The notes: generated from the letters alone by a model not told the origin. 64,000 nt of DNA from RYN-133 sp963708645 (GCA_963708645.1 CAVPTA010000002.1:124001-188000); one strand, 5' to 3'; positions 21,317 through 30,318 are shown, numbered from the stretch's first letter. Translations and numbers: made by a program.

Positions 21317-22077
21317 GCACCCTGGAGATCCGCGACCTGCACGTGAGCGTCGGTGCGGATGACGATCGCGCCGAGATCCTGAAGGGCGTCGACCTGACCG
21401 TGTCGTCGGGTGAGACGCACGCGATCATGGGCCCGAACGGTTCTGGCAAGTCGACGTTGGCCTACTCGGTCGCCGGCCACCCGAAGTACACCGTCACGTC
21501 CGGCACGATCACCCTCGACGGCCAGGACGTACTGGCCATGACGGTCGACGAGCGCGCCCGTGCCGGCCTGTTCCTCGCGATGCAGTACCCGGTCGAGGTG
21601 CCCGGCGTCTCGGTGTCGAACTTCCTGCGCACCGCCGCTACCGCCGTGCGCGGCGAGGCGCCGAAGCTGCGCACGTGGGTGAAAGAGGTCAACGCCTCCA
21701 TGGAGAACCTGGGCGTCGACAAGTCGTTCGCCGAGCGCTCGGTCAACGAGGGCTTCTCCGGTGGCGAGAAGAAGCGCCACGAGATTCTGCAGCTCGAGCT
21801 GTTGCAGCCGAAGATCGCGATCCTGGACGAGACCGACTCCGGCCTCGACGTCGACGCGCTGCGCGTCGTCAGCGAGGGCGTCAACCGGGTTCGCGAGCAG
21901 GGTGTCGGCACGCTGCTGATCACGCACTACACGCGGATCTTGAACTACATCAAGCCCGACTTCGTGCATGTGTTCTTCGACGGGCGCATCGTCGAGTCCG
22001 GGGGAGCAGAGCTCGCCGACCGGCTCGAGTCGGAGGGTTACGCCCGCTTCGGAGTCAACGAAACAGCGTCCGCATAA
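21313..22077 (+). CDS. sufC: Fe-S cluster assembly ATPase SufC
   Basis: ABC-type ATPase that drives conformational change of SufBD. 254 residues: Walker A GPNGSGKST, the SufC-specific FLAMQYPVEVPGVSVSNFLR region, signature FSGGEKKRHEILQLE, Walker B IAILDETDSGLDVDAL, and switch His in LLITHYTRIL. No transmembrane segments. Coupled to sufD by a four-base overlap. Confidence 0.97.
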   Translation: MSTLEIRDLHVSVGADDDRAEILKGVDLTVSSGETHAIMGPNGSGKSTLAYSVAGHPKYTVTSGTITLDGQDVLAMTVDERARAGLFLAMQYPVEVPGVSVSNFLRTAATAVRGEAPKLRTWVKEVNASMENLGVDKSFAERSVNEGFSGGEKKRHEILQLELLQPKIAILDETDSGLDVDALRVVSEGVNRVREQGVGTLLITHYTRILNYIKPDFVHVFFDGRIVESGGAELADRLESEGYARFGVNETASA

Positions 22078-22080
22078 CAC

Positions 22081-22122
22081 TTTTGGCGGCAGAACCCGAT
22101 ATATCGGGTCGTCCCGCCAAAA
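22081..22122. repeat. 42-bp imperfect palindrome between sufC and sufS
   Basis: The outer arms TTTTGGCGG and CCGCCAAAA and the inner arms ACCCGAT and ATCGGGT form one hairpin of nearly the full 42 bases, with a small internal mismatch on each side. It fills the only sizeable gap in the suf operon. It lacks a terminal T-run in coding direction. It could be a partial terminator or processing site that tunes sufS-sufU-sufT relative to sufBDC, a regulator site, or a dispersed repeat. Confidence 0.75.
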
Positions 22123-22136
22123 CCGGAAGGGTGAGC

Positions 22137-23390
22137 ATGAGTTTCGACGTCGAGGCGGTCCGCAAGGACTTCCCGATCCTGCAGCGGGAGGTGCACGGCG
22201 TCCCGCTGGTGTATCTCGACAGCGCCAACAGCGCGCAGAAGCCGCAGGTCGTCATCGACGCCGAGTCCGACCTGTACGCGCATCATTACGCCAACGTCGC
22301 GCGCGCGGTGCACACGCTCGGCAGCGAGGTCACGCACGCCTACGAAGGTGCGCGCGACAAGGTCGCGGAGTTTCTCAATGCGCCCTCGCGCGACGAGGTC
22401 ATCTTCACCCGCAACATCACCGAGGCGCTGAACCTGCTCGCGTACTCGTTCTCGAACGCGACGAGCTTCCCCGGTGCCGATCGGTTCCGGCTGGGCCCCG
22501 GCGACGAGATCGTCGTCACCGAGATGGAGCACCACAGCAACATCGTCCCGTGGCAGCAGTTGGCGATACGTACCGGCGCGACCTTCAAGTGGATCCCGAT
22601 CGACGACGAGGGCCGCCTGGTCGAGTCAGCGATCGACGAAGTGATCACCGAACGTACGAAGGTGGTGTCGTTCGTCTACCAGTCGAACGCATTAGGCACG
22701 ATCAACCCCGTCCAGCGCATCGTCGAACGCGCGCACGCCGTCGGTGCACTCGCGATCGTCGACGCCGCCCAAGCCGCGCCGCATCTGCCGCTCGACGTGC
22801 TGGCGCTGGGCGCCGACTTCGTCGCGTTCACCGGCCACAAGCTCTACGGCCCGTCCGGCGTGGGTGTGCTGTGGGGACGCTACGACCTGCTCGCCGACCT
22901 GCCGCCGTTCCTAGGTGGCGGCGAAATGATCGAAACGGTCACGATGGAGCAGTCGACCTTTGCCGCGCCGCCGCACCGTTTCGAGGCAGGTACGCCGATG
23001 ATTGCGCAGGCGGTCGCGCTCGGCACCGCCGTCGACTACGTCACCGGCGTCGGCATGCACGAGATCCGCGAGCACGAGAAGGCGCTGACGGCGTACGCGC
23101 TGGAGCGCTTGCAGACGATTGCTGATCTGCGGGTCATCGGCCCGAGCACACCGGTCGAGCGTGGCGCGACAATCTCATTCGCGCTCAAGGGCATCCATCC
23201 GCACGACATCGCGCAGTTGCTCGACGAGCAGGGCATCGCTGTCCGCGCCGGCCATCACTGCGCGCGTCCGGTCTGCGTGCGCTACGGAATACCTGCGACC
23301 ACGCGCGCGTCATTCGGTGTGTACACAACGATGGACGAGGTGGACGCGCTGGTGGCGGGCGTCGAGAAGGTGCAGGCGATCTTCAATTGA
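22137..23390 (+). CDS. sufS: Cysteine desulfurase SufS
   Basis: PLP enzyme that takes sulfur from L-cysteine and passes it to SufU. 417 residues from ATG 22137, preceded by GGAAGGG. Motifs: IFTRNITEALN, EMEHHSNIVPW, VDAAQAAPH, PLP lysine in FTGHKLYGPSG, and the catalytic cysteine loop RAGHHCARPVCVRYG in the long-loop group II arrangement. The stop overlaps the TTG start of sufU. Confidence 0.97.
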   Translation: MSFDVEAVRKDFPILQREVHGVPLVYLDSANSAQKPQVVIDAESDLYAHHYANVARAVHTLGSEVTHAYEGARDKVAEFLNAPSRDEVIFTRNITEALNLLAYSFSNATSFPGADRFRLGPGDEIVVTEMEHHSNIVPWQQLAIRTGATFKWIPIDDEGRLVESAIDEVITERTKVVSFVYQSNALGTINPVQRIVERAHAVGALAIVDAAQAAPHLPLDVLALGADFVAFTGHKLYGPSGVGVLWGRYDLLADLPPFLGGGEMIETVTMEQSTFAAPPHRFEAGTPMIAQAVALGTAVDYVTGVGMHEIREHEKALTAYALERLQTIADLRVIGPSTPVERGATISFALKGIHPHDIAQLLDEQGIAVRAGHHCARPVCVRYGIPATTRASFGVYTTMDEVDALVAGVEKVQAIFN

Positions 23391-23857
23391 GCATCTCGAT
23401 GGGTTCGATGTACCAGCAGATCATCCTTGATCACTACAAGAACCCGCATCACCGCGGTCTCGTCGATCCGTTCGACGCCGAAGTGCACCACGTGAACCCG
23501 ACCTGCGGTGACGAGGTGACGCTGCGAGTGGCGCTGCGTGACGGCACGATCGCCGAACTCGGCTGGGACGGCGACGGTTGTTCGATCAGCCAGGCGTCCA
23601 CATCGGTGATGAGCGATCTGGTCGTGGGCAAGCCGATCGACGAGGCGATGGCGCTGCAGAAGAAGTTCCTCGACCTGATGCAGTCGCAGGGCAAGGCAGA
23701 ACTGACCGACGACGACGAAGAAGAGCTCGACGACGCGATCGCGTTCGAGGGCGTGTCGAAATACCCGGCGCGCGTGAAGTGCGCCTTGCTCGGCTGGATG
23801 GCGATGAAGAGTGCCGTCGCCGAGGCCGGCTGGCAGACGGAGGAAGCCAATGACTGA
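23387..23857 (+). CDS. sufU: SUF system NifU-like sulfur acceptor SufU
   Basis: Zinc-containing sulfurtransferase partner of SufS. Ligands in the expected order: Cys in NPTCGDEV, Asp in GWDGDGC, Cys in GDGCSIS and Cys in RVKCALLGW. 156 residues. I chose TTG 23387, which overlaps the sufS stop and places seven residues before MYQ/IYQ as in homologues; ATG 23399 is an alternative. Confidence 0.94.
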   Translation: MSISMGSMYQQIILDHYKNPHHRGLVDPFDAEVHHVNPTCGDEVTLRVALRDGTIAELGWDGDGCSISQASTSVMSDLVVGKPIDEAMALQKKFLDLMQSQGKAELTDDDEEELDDAIAFEGVSKYPARVKCALLGWMAMKSAVAEAGWQTEEAND

Positions 23858-24197
23858 AACCACCACCGTGCCGTCGCGCGACGACATCGACGAGGCGATG
23901 CGTGACGTCGTCGACCCCGAACTCGGGATCAACGTCGTCGACCTCGGCCTCGTCTACGACGCCCGCCTCGACGAGACCGAGGGCGGCAACGTCATCACTC
24001 TCGACATGACGCTGACCTCGGCGGCGTGCCCGCTGACCGACGTCATCGAGGACCAGGCGCACGCCGCGCTCACCGGAGGTCCGAACCCGCTCGCCGGCGA
24101 GGTGAAGATCAACTGGGTGTGGATGCCGCCTTGGGGCCCGGACAAGATCACCGACGAGGGACGCGAGCAGCTTCGCGCGCTCGGCTTCAACGTCTAG
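23850..24197 (+). CDS. sufT: MIP18/DUF59 family Fe-S assembly protein (SufT-like)
   Basis: Accessory factor for Fe-S cluster maturation, last gene of the suf operon. 115 residues: MRDVVDPELGINVVDLGLVYD and LTSAACPLTDVIEDQ with the conserved cysteine, then VWMPPWGPDKITDEG. ATG 23850 overlaps sufU by eight bases and has GGAGGAAG upstream. Convergent with the secreted protein that follows. Confidence 0.94.
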   Translation: MTETTTVPSRDDIDEAMRDVVDPELGINVVDLGLVYDARLDETEGGNVITLDMTLTSAACPLTDVIEDQAHAALTGGPNPLAGEVKINWVWMPPWGPDKITDEGREQLRALGFNV

Positions 24198-24204
24198 CTC
24201 GCAC

Positions 24205-25671
24205 CTAGTGCGTGACGTGCAGGGTCGCGCCACCCGACTTGTAGTCGGTCGCCGCGACGCTCACCCGCTTGGCACCGGTGCTGGCGCCCTTCGCGACATG
24301 GATCGTCGCCCGTCCGGACGAATTCGTGGTGGGGTGTTGCGCGCCGTAGTGCACCGTCGCGTGCGCGACCGGATCGCCTGCATCGCGCACCGTCACCGTG
24401 ACGTTGTGTGCGGCCGTGTTGTGCACCGTCTGCGGGCTCAGCGACACCGACAGTGGGACGAGCACCTGATCGGCGTACACCTGCGCCCGTAGCGGCGAAT
24501 TCGCGACGCACTGCAACGCCACGTCCAACCGTCCCGACGCGCCGCTGCTCAGGCCGAGCAGGCCGTGCTCGGCACACGGCGTGGCGTAGGTCTGCACGGG
24601 GCCGAACCGGGTGACGTTCTTGTTCGTGCGCACGACCGAAACCTTGTTCGTCTGACCGTTGAACCACGCCACCCACATCCGGCCGCCAGGCCCGGCGGAG
24701 ACGCTTTCGCTGTAGGCGTCCGACGATCCCGGCACGATCATGGCCTTCGCCGCGCCCACCCGCCACAACTCGACCTTGCACGTCGTCGCGTTGGAGCAGT
24801 AGGCGAGGTATACGCCCGGACGGGTGATGCGCTGGGACATCGCCAGGTTCGCGGGCAGCCGGTTGGTCGAGTTCGTGCCGCTGCCTGGCGCCTTCTTCGC
24901 GGCCGAGTGGCTGGTGACGTCCTCGACGTAGAACCCGTCGGAGTGGTTGTTGGTGAAGACCCGCGTCCAAGCAACGTAGAAGTCGCCGCCGGCGGCCGTG
25001 TCGGCAGCCATCCCGACCGCTGCCGCATCGGCGCCGTTGCTGTCGACCGGAATCTGGCTGTCCGCGCCGGTCGCCGGGATCGTCGACGACGTCCCCACGC
25101 GATACAGCACGCCGTGCCCGCCGATCCACCCCGCGAGCCCCCATGCTGCAGCGAGAACGCCGTTCCTCCCCTCGGCAGCCGTGCCCTTCGGGTTCGTGCA
25201 GTCATTCGACAACGACCACGGTTGCAACGACCACGCGCCGCTGCCACCGCCCTTCGCGCCGTAGATGCAGCTCTTGCTGTACGGACCGTTGGATCCGCGG
25301 GCACCGTCGAAGATGACCAGCGGCGCGGATCCGTCGCTCAGCATGGTCGGTTCGCTGCTGAGCGAGTCGAAGTGGCCGCCCGCGAACACATCGTGCAGCG
25401 ACTTCGACACCGCGCCGCCGGCGGCGATCTGGGTCGTCTCGTAGGTGAACTTCGAGGGGGTCGGTTCGTCCTGCCACAGGATCGTCGCGACGTGCTTGCT
25501 GTTCTCCCAGACGGCGGGGGTGCCGGTCAGCACATGCGGGCTGCCGTCGACGAGGTGCCACACCCCGTTGTTGACGTGCGGGACGGCCGCCTGACCACCG
25601 GGGGTGGTGAGCGTTGCCGCGACGAGGGCGACCGCAACCCCGCCGATGATGCCAACGAAGCTGGTGCGCAT
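24205..25671 (-). CDS. Secreted protein with C-terminal Ig-like (Big-type) domain
   Basis: 488 residues, function unknown. ATG 25671 follows GGAGGAATC and begins a Sec signal peptide (MRTSFVGIIGGVAVALVAAT, cleavage likely near GGQAA). Residues about 30-390 contain repeated VAW/WE/D-type strands that suggest a beta-propeller or lectin-like exported domain, e.g. ATILWQDEP, GDFYVAWTRVF and RMWVAWFNGQ. Residues about 400-488 look like a bacterial Ig-like domain with VTVTVRDAGDPVAHATVHYG. Six or more cysteines may form disulfides. It interrupts the conserved suf-to-echA order and so belongs to an accessory block. Confidence 0.7.
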   Translation of the reverse strand: MRTSFVGIIGGVAVALVAATLTTPGGQAAVPHVNNGVWHLVDGSPHVLTGTPAVWENSKHVATILWQDEPTPSKFTYETTQIAAGGAVSKSLHDVFAGGHFDSLSSEPTMLSDGSAPLVIFDGARGSNGPYSKSCIYGAKGGGSGAWSLQPWSLSNDCTNPKGTAAEGRNGVLAAAWGLAGWIGGHGVLYRVGTSSTIPATGADSQIPVDSNGADAAAVGMAADTAAGGDFYVAWTRVFTNNHSDGFYVEDVTSHSAAKKAPGSGTNSTNRLPANLAMSQRITRPGVYLAYCSNATTCKVELWRVGAAKAMIVPGSSDAYSESVSAGPGGRMWVAWFNGQTNKVSVVRTNKNVTRFGPVQTYATPCAEHGLLGLSSGASGRLDVALQCVANSPLRAQVYADQVLVPLSVSLSPQTVHNTAAHNVTVTVRDAGDPVAHATVHYGAQHPTTNSSGRATIHVAKGASTGAKRVSVAATDYKSGGATLHVTH

Positions 25672-25772
25672 GATTCCTCCGCGCAAACGCCGGGCCCGAC
25701 GTGTGCGGGCACGCGTCAAACGCTAGCCCACCACCGCGGGTAGCGATGCGTCGCTTTGGGCAAGATTTCCGC

Positions 25773-26969
25773 ATGGCCGATCTTGTTCCGGGAGCGCACG
25801 CTGACATCGACGCCGACCTGTTCGGCTACCGCAATCTGCTCGACAACGACGAGCGCGAACTGCTCGACGGCCTGCGCGCGTGGTTGGACAAGAACGTCGC
25901 CCCGATCGTGGACGACTACTGGGCGCGGGCCGAGTTCCCGCACGAGCTGGTCCCGGCGATCGCCGAACTCGACATCATGGGCCTGGCGCTCGACCTCGAC
26001 GACCGGCCGGCGCGACGGCGGCTGCTGTCCGGGTTCGTCGGGATGGAGCTCGCGCGGGTCGACGCGTCGATCGCGTCGTTCTACGGGGTGCACAGCGGGC
26101 TGGCGATGGGGAGCATCCACCAATGCGGCTCGGACGAACAACGTGCCCGCTGGTTACCGGCGATGCGCCGGCTCGAGCTGATCGGCGCCTTCGGTCTGAC
26201 TGAGCCACATGGCGGATCCGATGTCGCAGGAGGCCTCGAGACCACGGCACGGCGTGACGGCGACGACTGGGTCATCGACGGCGCCAAGCGGTGGATCGGC
26301 AACGGCACGTTCGCCGACCTCGTCGTGGTGTGGGCGCGCGACGTCGCCGACGACTCGGTGAAGGGCTTTGTCGTCGAGAAGCAGATGCCCGGATTCACCG
26401 CGACGAAGATGGAGAACAAGCTCGCGCTGCGCATCACGCAGAACGCCGACATCACTCTCGACGGCGTTCGCGTACCCGAGGCCAACCGGCTGCAGAACGC
26501 GAACTCCTTCGACGACACCAACGCGGTGCTGCGCAACACACGCGGGAGTGTTGCGTGGAGCGCGGTGGGCGTCATGACGGGCGCGTACGAAGTGGCGGTC
26601 GAGTACGCACGCAGCCGCGAGCAGTTCGGCCGTCCGATCGGTGGCTTCCAGCTCATCCAGGACCTGCTCGCTCGCATGCTCGGCAATCTGACCGCGTCGC
26701 TCGGCATGGCTGTCCGGGGCGCCCAGCTGCAGGACGAGGGACAGTTCGAGGACGCGCAGGGTGCGCTCGCGAAGTCGTTCTGCACCACCCGGCTGCGCGA
26801 GAGCGTCGCCTGGGGTCGTGAGCTGATGGGCGGCAACGGCGTGCTGCTCGACTACGGCATGGCGCGCTACTTCAACGACGCCGAGGCGTTGTACAGCTAC
26901 GAGGGCACCCGCGAGATCAACACGCTGATAGTCGGACGCGCGATCACCGGCGAGAGCGCGTTCACCTGA
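25773..26969 (+). CDS. Acyl-CoA dehydrogenase (glutaryl-CoA dehydrogenase-like)
   Basis: FAD-dependent dehydrogenase of acyl-CoA esters. 398 residues from ATG 25773. Motifs: FGLTEPHGGSDVAGG (FAD/substrate), WIDGAKRWIGNG-like VIDGAKRWIGNGTFAD, SREQFGRPIGGFQLIQ and the catalytic Glu in YSYEGTREINTLIVGR. The arrangement is closest to glutaryl-CoA dehydrogenases, but the arginine that marks true glutaryl-CoA substrates cannot be assigned here. Convergent with the metallopeptidase. Confidence 0.88.
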   Translation: MADLVPGAHADIDADLFGYRNLLDNDERELLDGLRAWLDKNVAPIVDDYWARAEFPHELVPAIAELDIMGLALDLDDRPARRRLLSGFVGMELARVDASIASFYGVHSGLAMGSIHQCGSDEQRARWLPAMRRLELIGAFGLTEPHGGSDVAGGLETTARRDGDDWVIDGAKRWIGNGTFADLVVVWARDVADDSVKGFVVEKQMPGFTATKMENKLALRITQNADITLDGVRVPEANRLQNANSFDDTNAVLRNTRGSVAWSAVGVMTGAYEVAVEYARSREQFGRPIGGFQLIQDLLARMLGNLTASLGMAVRGAQLQDEGQFEDAQGALAKSFCTTRLRESVAWGRELMGGNGVLLDYGMARYFNDAEALYSYEGTREINTLIVGRAITGESAFT

Positions 26970-26975
26970 GCGGCC

Positions 26976-27905
26976 TCAGCCGAGCGTGGTCGCGCCGAAG
27001 GTGTCGCAGCTGCTCGGTGCGCCGGTCCGGTACCCGGAGCTGAACCACTTCTCGCGCTGCTTCGACGTGCCGTGGGTGAACTGCGACCGGTCGACACGAC
27101 CGTTGCCGAGATGGGTCTGGATGTAGTCGTCGCCGATCCGACCGGCAGTGTCCAGCGCACGGCTGATGTCGTCCTTGGTGATGTCGCTGACCAGGGGTTG
27201 CCCGTCCGCGTCGGGAGTCGTCGTCGCGTGGTGGGCCCAGACCCCGGCGTAGCAGTCGGCCTGCAACTCGAGACGCACCGATCCCGACGTCGGTCCGGTC
27301 GCCCCGCTACGCACCTTCGACTCGATGCCGAGCAAATCCTGCACGTGGTGGCCGTACTCGTGTGCGAGCACATACGCATCGACGAACAACCCGCCGCGCG
27401 CACCGAACTGTGTCTGGAGATCGTTGTAGAAGCTGAGGTCGATGTAGACGCGCTTGTCGGCGGGGCAGTAGAACGGTCCCGCGCCGCTGGTCGCCGAACC
27501 ACAGCCCGTACCGACCTGGCCGGTGAACCAGATCGTCGCCACCTTCGTGTACGACCGGCCCAGCTTCGGCAACTCGTCCTGCCAGTACGCCTGGATCGAG
27601 TCGATGTCAGCGATCACCGCGCAGTCGAGCTTCGTGTTGGCATCGGCGCCGGTCTTGCACTCTTTCGCGATCTGGCTGTTGTCGGCGGTATCGGAACCAC
27701 CGCCCTGCGTCAGCTGGCCGAGCACATCGGTGATCGCAGGGTCGTTGCTGCCGCCGAGCAGCGACACAAGGACGTAGATGAGCACTCCGGCAACGCCGAG
27801 CCCGCCGCCACCGACCGCGATGCCGCCTCCGCCGCTGAGCCGTCCGCCGCGACGAGTGTCACGGACCTCTGATGTGTCCAGACGGGCGCCGCGGTTGTAT
27901 CTCAC
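26976..27905 (-). CDS. Neutral zinc metallopeptidase family protein (YpfJ-like)
   Basis: Predicted membrane-anchored zinc peptidase facing outside. 309 residues: cytoplasmic start rich in Arg/Gly, one transmembrane helix (about 42-58, VGGGGLGVAGVLIYVLVSLL), then the extracellular domain with WFTGQVGTGCGSATSGAGPFYCP, the zinc motif HEYGHH and the downstream Glu in RLELQADCYAGVWAH. GTG 27905 overlaps the stop of the MFS gene as GTGA, so they may be co-transcribed. TATCGT six bases before the GTG could also give an independent leaderless transcript. Confidence 0.87.
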   Translation of the reverse strand: MRYNRGARLDTSEVRDTRRGGRLSGGGGIAVGGGGLGVAGVLIYVLVSLLGGSNDPAITDVLGQLTQGGGSDTADNSQIAKECKTGADANTKLDCAVIADIDSIQAYWQDELPKLGRSYTKVATIWFTGQVGTGCGSATSGAGPFYCPADKRVYIDLSFYNDLQTQFGARGGLFVDAYVLAHEYGHHVQDLLGIESKVRSGATGPTSGSVRLELQADCYAGVWAHHATTTPDADGQPLVSDITKDDISRALDTAGRIGDDYIQTHLGNGRVDRSQFTHGTSKQREKWFSSGYRTGAPSSCDTFGATTLG

Positions 27906-29188
27906 CCCGCAACGATAGGGCGCCGATTGGTCGTGCGGAGACAGACCACGGCAGCGAACGCGCACAGCGCAGCGGCGGCGTAGAAGGCCGGGTCATACGT
28001 GCCGGCAGCGTCACGGATCATGCCTGCGCCGGCCGCAGCAACGGCCGCCCCGAGCTGGTGCGCCGCGAACACCCAGCCGAAGACGATCGGCGCGTTCGTA
28101 CCGAAGTGCTGGCGGCACAGTGCGACCGTCGGCGGCACGGTCGCAACCCAGTCGAGACCGTAGAACAGGATGAACACCCAGGTGCTGGGCGTGGTGTTCG
28201 GCGACAGCAGGGCCGGCAGAGCGAGCAGGGACAGCCCTCGGCCGGTGTAGTAGCCGACGAGAAGCAGCCTCGGGTCGTAACGGTCGGTCAGCCAGCCGGA
28301 AAAGATCGTCCCCGCGACATCGAAGAGGCCGACGAGCGCAAGCAGGCCCGCGGCCGTGGTGGCCGGCATGCCGTGGTCCTCTGCCGCCGGGATGAAGTGC
28401 GTCCCGATCAGACCGTTAGTCGTGGCGCCGCAGATCGCGAAGCTCGCTGCAAGTAGCCAGAAGATGCGAGTGCGCGCGGCGGCTGTCAGTGCGCGAATGG
28501 CGGTGGCCGCGCCGCTGCCGGTACGCGGCGCGGGTGGAGGTCCGGGATCTTCGGCAGTTGCACCGTAGGCCTGCAGATCGAGATCGTGTGGGTGATCGCG
28601 CAGGAACAGCAACACGAGGGGAACTACGGCCACCGCGGCAACCGCAACGACGATCGACGCGGATCGCCAGCCGTGATGGGTCGCCAGTGCTGCGAGCACG
28701 GGCAGGAAGATCAGCTGTCCGGTCGCGTTCGCGGCGGTGAGGACGCCGCTCACGAGCCCCCGTCGCGCGACGAACCACCGCGTCGACACCGTCGCGACGA
28801 AGGCCATCGACATCGATCCCGTGCCGAGGCCGACGCAGACGCCCCACAGCAGGAGCAGCTGCCAGCTGGCGGTCATGAACACGGTCAGTGCGCTGCCGAT
28901 GGCAACGAGCAGCAGTGCCGCGGTGACGACCGGACGGATGCCGAAGCGGTCCATAAGTGCCGCGGCGAATGGTGACATGAGGCCGAACAGGGTCATGTTG
29001 ATCGCCATGGCCGCGCCGATGGTGCCGTGCGACCAGCCGAACTCCATGTGCAGCGGATCCATCAGCACACTCGGCGCCGACCGGAATGCCGCGGCGCCGA
29101 GCATCGTCGCGAACGTGATCGCAGCGATGATCCAGGCGCGGTGCACCCGCGAGCGGGCGCGCGTCCCAGGCGCAGGGGTGTCGAGCAC
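27902..29188 (-). CDS. MFS transporter (OFA/monocarboxylate-like)
   Basis: 428-residue protein with 12 predicted transmembrane helices. Conserved loops include FAAALMDRFGIRPV between helices 2 and 3, STRWFVARRGLVSGVLTAANATGQL and SGWLTDRYDPR; this pattern is seen in the oxalate/formate and monocarboxylate-type branch. The substrate is unknown. I place the start at GTG 29188 because earlier codons would run into the divergent promoter region. It is divergent from the GlxA-like regulator 70 bases away, which probably controls it. Confidence 0.82.
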   Translation of the reverse strand: MLDTPAPGTRARSRVHRAWIIAAITFATMLGAAAFRSAPSVLMDPLHMEFGWSHGTIGAAMAINMTLFGLMSPFAAALMDRFGIRPVVTAALLLVAIGSALTVFMTASWQLLLLWGVCVGLGTGSMSMAFVATVSTRWFVARRGLVSGVLTAANATGQLIFLPVLAALATHHGWRSASIVVAVAAVAVVPLVLLFLRDHPHDLDLQAYGATAEDPGPPPAPRTGSGAATAIRALTAAARTRIFWLLAASFAICGATTNGLIGTHFIPAAEDHGMPATTAAGLLALVGLFDVAGTIFSGWLTDRYDPRLLLVGYYTGRGLSLLALPALLSPNTTPSTWVFILFYGLDWVATVPPTVALCRQHFGTNAPIVFGWVFAAHQLGAAVAAAGAGMIRDAAGTYDPAFYAAAALCAFAAVVCLRTTNRRPIVAG

Positions 29189-29222
29189 GCGCCAAGTTTG
29201 TCGGTCTGTGGACTGATCGACT

Positions 29223-29240
29223 AGTGGCAGGACGGCCACT
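29223..29240. promoter_or_regulatory. Small inverted repeat in the MFS/GlxA divergent promoter region
   Basis: AGTGGC at 29223-29228 and GCCACT at 29235-29240 are six-base arms with a six-base spacer, between two divergent genes. This could be the operator of the neighbouring AraC-type regulator; the symmetry is short and could be chance. Confidence 0.35.
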
Positions 29241-29258
29241 ATGTGCAACAATCCTGCC

Positions 29259-30224
29259 ATGGTCCATCGCGTTGTCGTCCTCGCAGTGGCGCCCGTCGTC
29301 GGCTTCGATGCCGCGATCGCTCCCATGGTGTTCAGCGAGGCCCGCGACCCGAGCGGGAGACCGCTCTACGACGTGCAGATGTGCACAGTCGACGGCGCAG
29401 CAACGACGACGAGTCGCGGTTACGGGCTGGTGCCGCACGGGGGAGCCGAGCTGCTCGCCCGCGCTGACACGGTGATCGTGCCCGGAACACGGGTGCCCGG
29501 CCCGCGCTTTGAAGGTGTGCTCGACGAGCCGCTGCGAAGGGCGCTCGCCCGCATCGGTCGAGGCACTCGGCTCGTGTCGATCTGCACCGGCGCGTTCGTC
29601 CTGGCCGCGGCCGGCTTGCTCGACGGACGCCGCGCCACGACGCACTGGTCGTACGCCGACGACTTCCGTCGCCTGTACCCACAGGTCGACCTCGACGAGA
29701 ACGTGCTCTTCGTCGACGACGGCGACCTGCTCACGTCCGCCGGCCTCGCCGCCGGCATCGATCTGTGCCTACACATCGTGCGTCGCGACCACGGTGCCGA
29801 GATCGCGAATGCGGTCGCGCGGCATTGCGTCGTCCCGCCATGGCGCGACGGGGGCCAGGCGCAGTACATCGATCGTCCGGTGCCGTCCGAGGACGGCGAT
29901 TCGACGGCCGGTGCGCGGTCGTGGGCGCTGGAGCATCTGGCCACGACAGTCGATGTCGCACAGTTGGCGCGGCGTGCGCGCATGAGCGAGCGCACCTTCA
30001 ACCGGCGCTTCCGCGACGAGACCGGGCTGTCGCCGGGAGCGTGGTTGACGACACAGCGCCTCGAACTCGCCCGCCATCTGCTCGAGACGACGGACCTGTC
30101 CGTGGACGTCGTTGCGCACCGCGCGGGGTTGGGCACGGGAACGAACCTGCGCAACCACCTGCGGGCAAGGCTCGGAGTGAGCCCGCTGGCCTACCGGCGA
30201 ACCTTCCGCGGTCAATCGGCGTGA
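29259..30224 (+). CDS. GlxA family transcriptional regulator (DJ-1/PfpI-like domain + AraC HTH)
   Basis: 321 residues from ATG 29259. N-terminal class I amidotransferase-like domain (about 1-190) with the nucleophile-elbow-like SICTGAFVLAAAGLLDGRRATTHW. The C-terminal AraC DNA-binding domain (about 225-315) includes VAQLARRARMSERTFNRRFRDETGLSPGAWL and AGLGTGTNLRNHLRARLGVSPLAYRRTF. The effector is unknown. Divergent orientation suggests control of the MFS/metallopeptidase pair. Confidence 0.88.
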   Translation: MVHRVVVLAVAPVVGFDAAIAPMVFSEARDPSGRPLYDVQMCTVDGAATTTSRGYGLVPHGGAELLARADTVIVPGTRVPGPRFEGVLDEPLRRALARIGRGTRLVSICTGAFVLAAAGLLDGRRATTHWSYADDFRRLYPQVDLDENVLFVDDGDLLTSAGLAAGIDLCLHIVRRDHGAEIANAVARHCVVPPWRDGGQAQYIDRPVPSEDGDSTAGARSWALEHLATTVDVAQLARRARMSERTFNRRFRDETGLSPGAWLTTQRLELARHLLETTDLSVDVVAHRAGLGTGTNLRNHLRARLGVSPLAYRRTFRGQSA

Positions 30225-30234
30225 CCTGCGCCGG

Positions 30235-30267
30235 TATCATCGAGGTGTGCTTCTCCTGACCTGCTAG
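30235..30267 (+). promoter_or_regulatory. Leaderless promoter and six-codon leader peptide before the ABC-F gene
   Basis: TATCAT at 30235-30240 is a good -10 element. Six bases further lies GTG CTT CTC CTG ACC TGC TAG (30247-30267), a complete six-codon frame, so the transcript probably begins at or next to this start codon. About 50 bases remain before the ABC-F ATG at 30319, which has its own AGGAG at 30309-30313. This is the layout of a translated upstream frame that could sense ribosome stalling. Confidence 0.45.
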
Positions 30268-30318
30268 CCGGTTGGCCCGTTACGACGCCATCCGTCTGCC
30301 CACCGCCAGGAGTTATCA

